DNA of 20,301 nucleotides from Fibrobacter sp. GTDB taxonomy: Bacteria; Fibrobacterota; Fibrobacteria; Fibrobacterales; Fibrobacteraceae. A model generated the notes under the pieces. The model was given only the letters and a program-made list of their open reading frames with translations, did not search any database and had not been told where the DNA came from. A program made the position numbers and the translations under genes. The DNA is taken from NCBI GenBank assembly GCA_017550445.1, contig JAFZOV010000135.1, positions 1-20,301 of the forward strand, given 5' to 3'. Shown here piece by piece: positions 11,988 to 19,477 of the stretch. Each line of letters begins with the position of its first letter. Position 1 is the stretch's first letter.

Positions 11988-13665
11988 TTTGTACAAAATG
12001 CGGAATGTGGCGCGCAACGTGCTGCGACTTGCCGTGTTCGCTTTCCCGCTGGTGTGGGGCGCCTGCAGTAATGACGGCAAGGTGGCCGGCGGTACCGAGG
12101 CCGAATCTACGATTGCCTTGCAGGTACAACTTGCAGACGGGACTCCTGCTGCCCATGCGCGTGTGCGCGTGCTCCCGAGCGACTATTTGAGCAATGGCGA
12201 TGCCCGTGATTGGATGCTCTCCGACTCGAGCGGGTTCGTGGAATTGACTGCCGAAACGGGCAACTATGCGGTGGAAGTCCGCAACGTGCAAGAGTCCGGG
12301 GCGATGGGTGCCGTAATGAAGCTTTCGCACGATGCTAAAATCGCCCGGGTCGATACCGTGAGGCTGGTAGGCCTTTCGACTATTGAGGGATTCGTGTTAC
12401 AGGGCGACTATTCGCCGGTGTTTCGCGTTGCGGGCCTTGACAGGTACGTGGTTCCCGACAGTAACGGGTATTTTGTCATCGATTCGCTTCCGATGGGCAG
12501 CTTTGATGTCAATGTTGCCGACCTGCAGGGGGAACGTTCCACATCGCTGCAGTCCGCAACGGGCGATACGTTGTATGTAAGTTGCTCCGATTCGAGCGTC
12601 AAGGTGGTCAAGCCCGAAAAGACGGAGGCTAGCGTGTACCCCGAAGGCGATTGGAGTGAACACGATGCGCTTATCTCGCAGGTGGATGGCTATGCCATGG
12701 GCGTGCTCGGTGCCGCGGGCGTTACCGACAGCCTCGGGAATATTGCGAAGGCCGAAGGCCAGGTCTGCATCGTGACGACGACGGAAGACTACCAGATTGT
12801 CGAGGACACGACGGAGGTGGATTCCGCGGGCAATGCGAAGACGACGGCGGTGATTGCGCCGGGGTCGCTGCGTGAATGTGCCTATAGGGAAGGCCCCACG
12901 TGGGTGCTGTTCGAAAAGAGCGGCACGTACAACTTGCAGGCTCCGCTCCGCCTCAAGAGCGACAAGACGTTTGACGGGCGCGGTCGTGACGTGCGCATTG
13001 CGGGCATGGGCGTGCTTACCGAGGAATCGAGCAACCTGGTATTCGAGAACCTCAGATTTACGGCCCCTGCGATTACGGTGCAGGACACGAGCTCCCGCAG
13101 GGCGCTCTCGATCCATAACCTTTCGCACCACGTGTGGGTGGACCACTGCACCTTCGAGGAATACCCGCTGGTTGAGCTCGACGTGAAGCGCGGTTCGCAC
13201 AACGTGACCATATCGTGGTCGAAGTTCGAGAACGCGCAGACGGGAATACTTTTCGGGCTTCCGGCCGATATGGTCAAGGATACCGCCCAGACGCTCTCCT
13301 TGCACCATAACTACTTCGTGGCGCTTTCGGACAAGGGAATTCGTGCTCACGGCGGCAAACTGCATGCCTATAACAACCTGTTCGTGGACGTGAAGGAGGC
13401 TGGCGTCGAGTGTGCCGATTCTGCCCGTTGCTATGTGGAGAAGAACGCCTTCAATATCGATAATCCGGTAAGGAAATTCAGTTTTGTGGATGACGAGGGC
13501 GTTCCGGTCGATACGACACTTGGGTTTGTGACGATGCTTTCTAACCTGAACGCCGGCGAGGATGTGCAGGATTCCCTCGGATACAGACCGGATTACAAGT
13601 ATTCTGCCGATGAAATTGATGCCGATTTTGCCTGGCGGGTCCGGAATCGCGGCGGTACACGTTAA
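11980..13665 (+). CDS. Pectate-lyase-like (PL1) lipoprotein
   Basis: A 561-residue protein. The N-terminus ends VWGAC29, a lipobox-like site (Trp at -3 is unusual), so it is probably a membrane-anchored lipoprotein. Two small carboxypeptidase-regulatory-like beta domains follow (about 42-105, with DSSGFVELTAETGNYAVEV, and about 125-205, with DSNGYFVIDSLPMGSFDV). The PL1-type parallel beta-helix occupies about 235-530. Its marks are GSLRECAYREGPTWVLFEKS, KTFDGRGRDVRIAG, NLVFENLRF, HHVWVDHCTFEEY, NVTISWSKFEN, SLHHNYF and GIRAHGGKLHAYNNLF. The family would cleave polygalacturonate by Ca-dependent beta-elimination. The usual R-x-PR region before the catalytic Arg reads SDKGIR, so one Arg is missing and activity is not certain. 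The ATG at 11980 overlaps the regulator gene by 8 nt and has GGAGG at 11966-11970. A terminator follows. Confidence 0.85.
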   Translation: MLSLYKMRNVARNVLRLAVFAFPLVWGACSNDGKVAGGTEAESTIALQVQLADGTPAAHARVRVLPSDYLSNGDARDWMLSDSSGFVELTAETGNYAVEVRNVQESGAMGAVMKLSHDAKIARVDTVRLVGLSTIEGFVLQGDYSPVFRVAGLDRYVVPDSNGYFVIDSLPMGSFDVNVADLQGERSTSLQSATGDTLYVSCSDSSVKVVKPEKTEASVYPEGDWSEHDALISQVDGYAMGVLGAAGVTDSLGNIAKAEGQVCIVTTTEDYQIVEDTTEVDSAGNAKTTAVIAPGSLRECAYREGPTWVLFEKSGTYNLQAPLRLKSDKTFDGRGRDVRIAGMGVLTEESSNLVFENLRFTAPAITVQDTSSRRALSIHNLSHHVWVDHCTFEEYPLVELDVKRGSHNVTISWSKFENAQTGILFGLPADMVKDTAQTLSLHHNYFVALSDKGIRAHGGKLHAYNNLFVDVKEAGVECADSARCYVEKNAFNIDNPVRKFSFVDDEGVPVDTTLGFVTMLSNLNAGEDVQDSLGYRPDYKYSADEIDADFAWRVRNRGGTR

Positions 13666-13678
13666 TTTTTTATTGAAT

Positions 13679-13704
13679 TGCCGGCCTGTCCGGCATTTTT
13701 TATT
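13679..13704 (+). terminator. Rho-independent terminator after the pectate-lyase gene
   Basis: TGCCGG (13679-13684), loop CCTGT, CCGGCA (13690-13695), then TTTTTTATT. A 6-bp perfect GC-rich stem with a T-run, starting 14 nt after the stop. The T-run is followed directly by the TATATTT box of the next gene. Confidence 0.8.
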
Positions 13705-13705
13705 G

Positions 13706-13712
13706 TATATTT
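13706..13712 (+). promoter_or_regulatory. TATATTT box before the PDZ gene
   Basis: TATATTT lies 28 nt upstream of the ATG at 13741, immediately after the terminator of the pectate-lyase gene. The compact terminator-promoter junction makes it the best-placed instance of this box in the window. No good -35 is seen because that DNA is the terminator stem. Confidence 0.4.
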
Positions 13713-13729
13713 AAAGCAGAATAGAAATC

Positions 13730-13735
13730 AAGGAG
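13730..13735 (+). promoter_or_regulatory. Ribosome-binding site fixing the PDZ gene start
   Basis: AAGGAG is 5 nt upstream of ATG 13741 and directly precedes a good signal peptide, ruling out the earlier start at 13678. Confidence 0.75.
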
Positions 13736-13740
13736 TTCCG

Positions 13741-14556
13741 ATGAAGAATTTTGTCAAGGCGTCTCTTGTTGCTGGCATGCTTGCCGCTCCCATCATGGCC
13801 GATGAGAATTTCGGCGGTATCGGTGTTACCATCTATCAGGTTCCGGCCGGCGTGTACGTGGCCGAGGTGATTCCCGGCGGTCCCGCTTCCGAAACCAACC
13901 TTGCTGCCGGCGACATGATCATTGCAATTGACGGTGTTTCCCTGAAGGGCCAGAACATCGAGTTCTCCAAGGGCCAGATCCGCGGGCAGGTGAACAAGCC
14001 GCTCGAGGTTACCTACGTGAGTAACGGCGATACGGCTTCTGTGGTGATGCGCCGCGCTTCCATGCTCGTGAAGGACCTGGATGCCGAGGCCGTCGAGGCC
14101 TGGTATGGCGACAAGAAGGAATTCAACGGTGCCGAACTTGAAACGTTTGCAAGTGGCACCGAGGCCAACAAGAAGCTTCTCGCTGTGCTTAGCCGCGGTA
14201 CTGTAGTTGCGGGCGACGCGAAGGGCGTTTCTGCGAAGAACCTGAACGGCGTGTTCGTGCAGAAGGAAGACGAGTTTGGCCCGAAGGCACAGCCGAACAA
14301 GGCCGTCAAGTCCAACGGCGCTTCCCTCAAGTCCTTTACCCGTCAGACGATTGCCTTTACGCTCAAGACTGCAGGTACGACTGTTGTGAAGGTCTCTGGC
14401 CCTAACGGCGAAGAAGTTGCCTCTGTGCGCGTGGATAATGCTCCCGCTGGCTTCAACAGTGTTTCTTGGGATGGCGATAACCTCCCGAGCGGCCGCTACA
14501 TGGTGAGCATCGAGCAGAGCTTTGGCGTGTCCGGAAAATTTGCAGTACTTAAGTAA
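13741..14556 (+). CDS. Secreted PDZ-domain protein with C-terminal FlgD-like Ig domain
   Basis: A 271-residue protein from the ATG at 13741, chosen because AAGGAG lies at 13730-13735 and because an earlier in-frame start at 13678 would begin inside the terminator hairpin. The signal peptide is MKNFVKASLVAGMLAAPIMA (cleaved near residue 20). Residues about 25-105 form a PDZ domain (VYVAEVIPGGPASETNLAAGDMIIAIDG). A middle segment of unknown fold contains an acidic region (DLDAEAVEAWYGDKKEFNGAELE). Residues about 205-271 resemble a FlgD Ig-like or sorting-type domain (VVKVSGPNGEEV, FNSVSWDGDNLPSGRYMVSI). No protease domain is present, so a peptide-binding envelope protein is likelier than a protease. 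It is a single-gene unit, bounded by terminators on both sides. Partner unknown. Confidence 0.8.
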   Translation: MKNFVKASLVAGMLAAPIMADENFGGIGVTIYQVPAGVYVAEVIPGGPASETNLAAGDMIIAIDGVSLKGQNIEFSKGQIRGQVNKPLEVTYVSNGDTASVVMRRASMLVKDLDAEAVEAWYGDKKEFNGAELETFASGTEANKKLLAVLSRGTVVAGDAKGVSAKNLNGVFVQKEDEFGPKAQPNKAVKSNGASLKSFTRQTIAFTLKTAGTTVVKVSGPNGEEVASVRVDNAPAGFNSVSWDGDNLPSGRYMVSIEQSFGVSGKFAVLK

Positions 14557-14610
14557 TAGAATCTATTTAGCGACTGCCCGAAGTCCGAACAAACTAACAT
14601 TTGGTAGAGA

Positions 14611-14640
14611 GCCTCGCGTTTGCGGGGCTTTTTTCTTTTG
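14611..14640 (+). terminator. Terminator 1 after the PDZ gene
   Basis: GCCTCGC (14611-14617), loop GTTT, GCGGGGC (14622-14628), then TTTTTTCTTTT. A 7-bp stem with one G-T pair and a strong T-run. Confidence 0.8.
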
Positions 14641-14647
14641 CGTAACT

Positions 14648-14680
14648 CCCTGCGGGTTTCCCTCCCGCAGGGTTTTTATT
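14648..14680 (+). terminator. Terminator 2, in tandem with terminator 1
   Basis: CCCTGCGGG (14648-14656), 7-nt loop, CCCGCAGGG (14664-14672), then TTTTTATT. A perfect 9-bp GC-rich stem only 20 nt after the first terminator's hairpin. The next gene begins 18 nt further on. Confidence 0.85.
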
Positions 14681-14682
14681 CC

Positions 14683-14690
14683 TATATTTG
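14683..14690 (+). promoter_or_regulatory. TATATTTG box before lptD
   Basis: TATATTTG matches the Bacteroidetes -7 consensus TAnnTTTG exactly and lies 7 nt before the proposed GTG start at 14698. A transcript from here would be leaderless or nearly so, in keeping with the lack of a Shine-Dalgarno sequence. Both points are inferred. Confidence 0.35.
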
Positions 14691-14697
14691 CCGCAAC

Positions 14698-17160
14698 GTG
14701 ATTTTGTCTAGAACCCATAGTTCGCTGTGGGTCGTTTTGCTGTTTTTGCTAGCGACCCTCGTTGCCCCTGCCGCCTTTGGCCAGGGGATGACCCGCTTTG
14801 AGCTGGAAGAACGCGAACAGCCGGTCGAAGACACTACTGAGGTGGACTGGATGAACGACACCTCGGGCGTCGATACCATCGAGTACCGCGCGGTAGACCT
14901 TATCTACGATGTGGAAAAGGAAACGTTCAACCTGAACAACAACGCGCAGCTCAAGTACCGCACGGCTACTCTCGATGCCGATACCATCTGGTTTGATCAG
15001 AAGAATTCCGTGCTGGCCGCGGGCGGCGAACCGATACTCCGCGAAACGAAGAACCCTTCGCTTTCGGGCCTGCGCCTCAAGTACAACATGAACAGCCGCA
15101 TTGGCGAAATCTATTACGCGACCACGTACCAGGACAACCAGCAGTTGAATGGCATGGAGGTGCGCAGGCTTCCGGATTCGCGTATCCAGATAGCGCGCGG
15201 CGACTTTAGCACTTGTAACGATTCTACGCACCAGCATTTTTACTTCTACGGGCGGCGCATGGTGGTGAAGCCCAAGGAAACCATTACGGCGCGGCCCGTG
15301 GTGCTGAACATCGCCGATGTGCCGGTGGCGGTGCTCCCGATGATTGTAGCCCCCCTCAAGAGCGGGCGCAAGTCGGGCCTGCTCACTCCCAAGTTCGGTG
15401 GTGACCAGGTGCAGGGCTACTACCTGAGCAACTTGGGCTTCTACTACGCGCCCAACGATTACTGGGATGCGACTCTTTCGGGAGACATTGTGGAAGGCGA
15501 GGAGGCGCGTTTTGAGAAGTCTACCGTCACGGGCCAGGTGCGCTACAAGAAGCGCTATGTGCTCGACGGTAACGTGTCTTACAAGGCGTACCTCAGGGAA
15601 TTCAATTTTGACAACAGCGGCTACGATATTAACTTTTCGCACAACCAGAACCTGACACCCGACGGCAAGCACACGTTGACGGGTACGGGTACGTTCGTGA
15701 GCGACCAAAGCGTGCGTCGCGAGGCGCTCGATGCAGAGACCATTCTCAACCAGCAGGCGAACGCGCATCTCACGTATTCGGGAAGGTTTGGCACGAACAA
15801 GAGCCTTACGGTTAGGGCGGACCAGAACAACAACCTCAGGACGGGCTATGTGGAAAGGCAACTGCCCGATATCCAGTTCCGCATGAACGGCCCGCTGTTC
15901 AATTTTGATTCCGACGATGATGGCGTCGCGGTCGACGACAACTCTTTCTGGAAGTATCTCGAAAAACTCAACTACAGCTTTACGAACCGGTTCAACTACC
16001 ACACGCGCGAAGGGCGCGATACCACGCTCGATATCGATACGGCCGCGCAATATGTGGGCTATACGGGAACGTATTCTCTGGATTATTCGGGCTCGCTGTT
16101 CAACGTAATCAACCTTACTCCGCGTGCGACGTGGAGCGGGTTCTGGACGGGGGATGCGTGGGAAAACCCGGAAGATTCCTCGAAGTACTGGAGGCGCAAG
16201 ACCAGCCTGGACCCGGAACACAATAGCTATGGCGAGTTCGCGTACAACCACAACTACAGCCTGACGGCAGATACCAAGCTGTACGGCATCTGGGTTCCGG
16301 AAATAGGGCGCTTTACGGGGCTCCGCCACATCCTTTCGCCGAGCGTGTCGTACACGTATGCGCCAGAAATTGATACGGTAAAGAACTTCGCGCCACACCC
16401 GCTGTTGGGCCAGTCGCCTTACCAGAAGGAACAGCAGACCGTGGGGTTCTCGCTCGGGAACGACTTTGATATCAAGTACCTGAAGGTTGTGGGCCACAAG
16501 GCCGATACCACCAAGGGCGATACGGCGAAGGCGGTGGAGGACCAGTACGGCAACAGGCGCCTCTTTACCACGCGTCACAGCGTTTCGTACAACTTTGCAG
16601 CGGATTCGCTTAGGTTCTCCGATATCACGTCTTCGTTCGGACTCCAGATTCTGCCCGACTACATGTTTACCGTGAATACGCGCCACAGCATGTACCACAA
16701 GTATTCCATGGACCCGAACAAGGTAAGGTTCCCGGAACTCACGTACTGGGGCTACGAACTGAGCCGCAGTTTTAACTGGAGTGGAACGTTCAATGCGGGG
16801 CTCCCTTCGCAGATGAGCAAGTACGAGATGAAAAAATGGTCGCTTGGGCTCAGTTACCGCTATTCGTTCTCGAGCACGCGCGTGGGCAAGGACCTCTTCC
16901 AGGACAACGTGAGCCATTCGACTTCCATTACGGCGAGTTTCCAGCCCACGGTAAACTGGGACGTGTCTTACAGCACGCAGTACGATTACAACGAGGGCAA
17001 GTTCGTGACGCATAGGTTCACGTTCAACAGGAGCCTGCACTGCTGGCAGCTCGACTTCACGTGGACTCCCACGGGGCCTGCCGCCGGATGGTCGTTCGCG
17101 CTTTACGTGAAGGACTTGCCCGATATCAAGCTTAACGCCGGCAGCACGGACACGAAGTAA
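14698..17160 (+). CDS. lptD: LptD-like outer-membrane LPS-assembly protein
   Basis: A large outer-membrane protein, 820 residues from the proposed GTG at 14698. Frames opening earlier (14620) start inside terminator 1 and are rejected. The signal peptide covers about residues 1-28 (VVLLFLLATLVAPAAFG). An OstA/LptD N-terminal beta-jellyroll follows (YRAVDLIYDVEKETFNLNNN, ATLDADTIWFDQ). Then come family marks ITARPVVLNIADVPVAVLPM, SGRKSGLLTPKFGG and NLGFYYAPNDYWDATLSGDI, and a long Tyr/Asn/Thr-rich beta-barrel ending FALYVKDLPDIKLN. LptD inserts lipopolysaccharide into the outer leaflet. Length fits the FCB-group version. The mature part has only two cysteines, so E. coli-type paired disulfides are not expected. 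The start is uncertain, with no Shine-Dalgarno visible. Confidence 0.85.
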   Translation: MILSRTHSSLWVVLLFLLATLVAPAAFGQGMTRFELEEREQPVEDTTEVDWMNDTSGVDTIEYRAVDLIYDVEKETFNLNNNAQLKYRTATLDADTIWFDQKNSVLAAGGEPILRETKNPSLSGLRLKYNMNSRIGEIYYATTYQDNQQLNGMEVRRLPDSRIQIARGDFSTCNDSTHQHFYFYGRRMVVKPKETITARPVVLNIADVPVAVLPMIVAPLKSGRKSGLLTPKFGGDQVQGYYLSNLGFYYAPNDYWDATLSGDIVEGEEARFEKSTVTGQVRYKKRYVLDGNVSYKAYLREFNFDNSGYDINFSHNQNLTPDGKHTLTGTGTFVSDQSVRREALDAETILNQQANAHLTYSGRFGTNKSLTVRADQNNNLRTGYVERQLPDIQFRMNGPLFNFDSDDDGVAVDDNSFWKYLEKLNYSFTNRFNYHTREGRDTTLDIDTAAQYVGYTGTYSLDYSGSLFNVINLTPRATWSGFWTGDAWENPEDSSKYWRRKTSLDPEHNSYGEFAYNHNYSLTADTKLYGIWVPEIGRFTGLRHILSPSVSYTYAPEIDTVKNFAPHPLLGQSPYQKEQQTVGFSLGNDFDIKYLKVVGHKADTTKGDTAKAVEDQYGNRRLFTTRHSVSYNFAADSLRFSDITSSFGLQILPDYMFTVNTRHSMYHKYSMDPNKVRFPELTYWGYELSRSFNWSGTFNAGLPSQMSKYEMKKWSLGLSYRYSFSSTRVGKDLFQDNVSHSTSITASFQPTVNWDVSYSTQYDYNEGKFVTHRFTFNRSLHCWQLDFTWTPTGPAAGWSFALYVKDLPDIKLNAGSTDTK

Positions 17161-17194
17161 TGGATGTGGAATATAAAATGTGTTTGTTTTGTAT

Positions 17195-17255
17195 CGTCAT
17201 TGCGAGGAGCGTAGCAGAGCCTGCCACGAGCAAAGCGTGGTGGTGGCAATCCAGA
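17195..17255. repeat. Dispersed palindromic repeat (REP/MITE-like)
   Basis: The sequence starts CGTCATTGCGAGGAGC and ends GGCAATCCAGAC. Inside are inverted repeats TGCCAC (17222-17227) / GTGGCA (17243-17248), CCACG/CGTGG (17224-17240) and ATTGC/GCAAT (17199-17250). A CGTCATTGCGAGGAGC...GCAATCC element is known as a dispersed repeat in many unrelated bacterial genomes. It fills most of the gap between lptD and maf. Copy number here cannot be assessed. Confidence 0.55.
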
Positions 17256-17274
17256 CCCTAATGTTAAATATTCG

Positions 17275-17856
17275 ATGATTAATATGAATACAGATAAAGT
17301 AATATTAGCGAGTGGGTCGCCGAGACGTCGCGAAATCTTGACGCAAATCGGCGTGAATTTTGAGGTGGTCGTCTCGAACGAGGAGGAACATCCGAAAAGC
17401 GCGAACCCGCTCGATTTCCCGCGCGAGAATGCCGCGATGAAGGCGCTCGCGGTATCGAAAATGAGGCCCGGCCAGTACGTGCTCGGGTTCGATACCCTCG
17501 TTTTTTTGGACGGCGAGCCCCTCGGCAAGCCTGGAACCCCCGAAAAAGCGCTCGAAATGCTACAGAAACTGAACGGAAAATCTCACAAAGTTATTACCGG
17601 GGTGGCTATCGCCAGAGATTCGCAAGTCGTTGATACTCAACAAGAAGAAACAGAGGTGTTTTTTCGGGACAACACCTTACAAGAGCTTGAAGATTATGTA
17701 AATTCTAAAGACCCGATGGATAAAGCGGGGGCCTACGGAATCCAGACCCGCGGAGCCCGCCTTATCAGGTCGATTTCTGGATGTTATTACAACGTGGTTG
17801 GGCTTCCCGTGGCCCTCACGCTCGATATGCTCTCTAGGTTGAAGGTTAACGTATGA
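17275..17856 (+). CDS. maf: Maf family nucleotide pyrophosphatase
   Basis: A 193-residue cytoplasmic enzyme with LASGSPRRREIL at 11-22, FDTLVFLDGEPLGKP with Asp73, KSHKVITGVAI and DKAGAYGIQTRGARLI, ending ISGCYYNVVGLPV. The pattern fits the YhdE-type Maf subfamily, which hydrolyses dTTP, UTP and related or modified nucleotides to the monophosphate. These house-cleaning enzymes are linked to septum formation in some bacteria. ATG 17275 and ATG 17284 are both possible starts; neither has a clear ribosome-binding site. The stop overlaps the next gene's ATG by 4 nt (ATGA), so it leads a coupled three-gene operon. Confidence 0.93.
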   Translation: MINMNTDKVILASGSPRRREILTQIGVNFEVVVSNEEEHPKSANPLDFPRENAAMKALAVSKMRPGQYVLGFDTLVFLDGEPLGKPGTPEKALEMLQKLNGKSHKVITGVAIARDSQVVDTQQEETEVFFRDNTLQELEDYVNSKDPMDKAGAYGIQTRGARLIRSISGCYYNVVGLPVALTLDMLSRLKVNV

Positions 17857-18860
17857 GTATGAACGAGATAGAAGAAAAGCGCCCCGACGAACGCCTTGGG
17901 GCCTACCTTGCCCGCGTGCGCGAGGCGAGGGGAATGACCGTCGAGGACCTCGCTACTGTGACGAAACTCACAGTAAAAAACATCAACCTGATCGAAAGTG
18001 GCGATTGGAAGGCCTTCCCGGTGGAAGCGTACCTCCGCGGCTACCTCAATTCTATATGTGAAAAGCTTGGACTCGAGCCCAAGAGGATGCTCGATTTCTA
18101 TTACGCCGAGTCCGGTTCCAAGTACGGCAGCCTGCTTTCGCCGGTTCCCGAGAAACCCGTGAAGGTTTCCCCGATGACTGACGAAGAGAAGAAGCCCCGC
18201 AGCAAGGCCGTGCCCATAGTGATTGTCGTGCTCGGACTGGCATTTGTGGTCGGTTCTCATTTCCTCAAGGAAATGGGTGAGAGCGAAGATGCCGCGCAGG
18301 TCGATGAGACTGCGGTTGTCGATGCGAATTCCGAACCTTCCTCGCCGGTTGAAGATGTTGTTGAAATGCCGGAAGGCGCCGAGGCGGTTACACCCGATAC
18401 TACGGTACCTGCCGTAGATATGACAGTTTCTGACACAGTCAAGAAGGATGACGAGAAGGTGACTCAGGCTGTTGTCGACGAGGCCGTGAAGAAATCTGAC
18501 CTTCCCGCATCTGCCACGATCTTTATCTCTTCGGCGTCGAAGACTTCCGAAAAGGCGGATGCTGCTTCGGGAAAGACCCATCTTGAATTTGTAGGTTCGG
18601 GTGTGACTCGCTCGTGGGTGGGCCTCAAGCGCCACGAAGAAGACGGTGCTTTTGTGAAGGAAGCGAACATCGCCGAAAAGAATTCCCGCATGATTTACGA
18701 GACGTCTGATACGTTGTATGTAATCGTGGGCGAGCCGCGGGCCATTTCTAAGATGCTGTTGAACGGCAAGGAAGTGAAGATTCCTGAGACGAAGTTCGGC
18801 CGCGTGTCGAAGTTCCTCGTGTTCGGCGGCGAAATTGTGAAGCAGAAGGGAGGCCGCTAA
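17853..18860 (+). CDS. RodZ-like membrane-anchored helix-turn-helix protein
   Basis: A 335-residue protein. The N-terminal helix-turn-helix (about 14-85: LGAYLARVREARGMTVEDLA, TVKNINLIESGDWKAFPVEAYLRGYL) is of the HTH_25 type. It is followed by one transmembrane segment (about 118-139, AVPIVIVVLGLAFVVGSHFL), an acidic Pro/Val/Thr-rich periplasmic linker, and a C-terminal beta domain resembling DUF4115 (about 230-335, LEFVGSGVTRSWVGLK to VFGGEIVKQKGG). This is the RodZ architecture: the cytoplasmic domain binds MreB and supports rod shape and cell-wall growth. It shares 4 nt with maf and its TAA overlaps the hisB ATG by 1 nt. RodZ role is inferred from architecture; a different regulator with the same plan is possible. 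Confidence 0.8.
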   Translation: MSMNEIEEKRPDERLGAYLARVREARGMTVEDLATVTKLTVKNINLIESGDWKAFPVEAYLRGYLNSICEKLGLEPKRMLDFYYAESGSKYGSLLSPVPEKPVKVSPMTDEEKKPRSKAVPIVIVVLGLAFVVGSHFLKEMGESEDAAQVDETAVVDANSEPSSPVEDVVEMPEGAEAVTPDTTVPAVDMTVSDTVKKDDEKVTQAVVDEAVKKSDLPASATIFISSASKTSEKADAASGKTHLEFVGSGVTRSWVGLKRHEEDGAFVKEANIAEKNSRMIYETSDTLYVIVGEPRAISKMLLNGKEVKIPETKFGRVSKFLVFGGEIVKQKGGR

Positions 18861-19444
18861 TGCGTACTGCAAGCATCAAGAGAAAGACCGGCGAGACCGA
18901 TATTGAGCTTACGCTGAATTTGGACGAGGCTTCCCGCGGAATCGTCAATTCCGGCAACGCATTCTTGGACCACATGCTGGACCTGTTCCAGGTGCACGGC
19001 GGCTTTACCCTGAATCTCTCCTGCAAGGGCGATGTCGCGGTCGACATGCACCACAGCATGGAAGATATCGCGATTGTGCTTGGCCAGGCGATTGTCGAAT
19101 GCCTTGGCGACAAGAAGGGCATTGAACGCTACGGCTTTTACTTCGTTCCGATGGACGAGGCCCTGAGCCGCGTTTGCCTCGACTTTAGCAACCGCATTGG
19201 ATTTGTGTGGAACGTGAACCTTCCCGCGGCAGTTGCCGGCGGGGTCGAGGCCTCCATGTTCGAGCACTTCTTCAAGAGCCTGTGCGAGAATGCGCGCATG
19301 AACCTGCATGTGGAACTCTTCTACGGTAGCGACAACCACCACTGCCTCGAAAGCATTTTCAAGGCGTTTGCCCGCGCGATGGCCATGGCCGTGGCGCCGA
19401 GCCGTAACGTGAAGGGTGTGCCCAGCAGCAAGGGCGTGCTTTAA
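18860..19444 (+). CDS. hisB: Imidazoleglycerol-phosphate dehydratase
   Basis: A 194-residue monofunctional HisB, the histidine-biosynthesis enzyme converting imidazoleglycerol phosphate to imidazoleacetol phosphate. Metal-binding and catalytic motifs are complete: FLDHML (35-40), DMHHSMED (62-69), GIERYGFYFVPMDEAL, MFEHFFKSL and NHHCLESIFKAFARA (His160, His161, Glu164), ending VPSSKGVL. Length is standard, without the phosphatase domain fused in E. coli. The ATG overlaps the RodZ-like stop by 1 nt, so hisB is probably translated together with maf and the RodZ-like gene rather than in a his operon. No strong terminator follows. Confidence 0.96.
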   Translation: MRTASIKRKTGETDIELTLNLDEASRGIVNSGNAFLDHMLDLFQVHGGFTLNLSCKGDVAVDMHHSMEDIAIVLGQAIVECLGDKKGIERYGFYFVPMDEALSRVCLDFSNRIGFVWNVNLPAAVAGGVEASMFEHFFKSLCENARMNLHVELFYGSDNHHCLESIFKAFARAMAMAVAPSRNVKGVPSSKGVL

Positions 19445-19458
19445 TCTGTCATTAAAGG

Positions 19459-19477
19459 CCGAAGGCTAGAGCTTCGG
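19459..19477. terminator. Weak hairpin between convergent hisB and the lipoprotein gene
   Basis: CCGAAG (19459-19464), 7-nt loop, CTTCGG (19472-19477). The stem contains the stop codon region of the minus-strand lipoprotein gene. No T-run follows on either strand, so termination is uncertain. Confidence 0.25.

Noticed and set aside
13678..13740. Earlier start for the PDZ protein
   Set aside because: It would begin in the terminator hairpin and hide the signal peptide; AAGGAG precedes ATG 13741.
14620..14697. Earlier start for LptD
   Set aside because: The first 26 codons run through both terminator hairpins; the signal peptide begins after 14698.
14749..17040. 763-codon minus-strand ORF opposite lptD
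   Set aside because: Composition (Arg/Val/His/Ala) is that of an antisense shadow, with no recognisable domain, while the plus strand is a convincing LptD.
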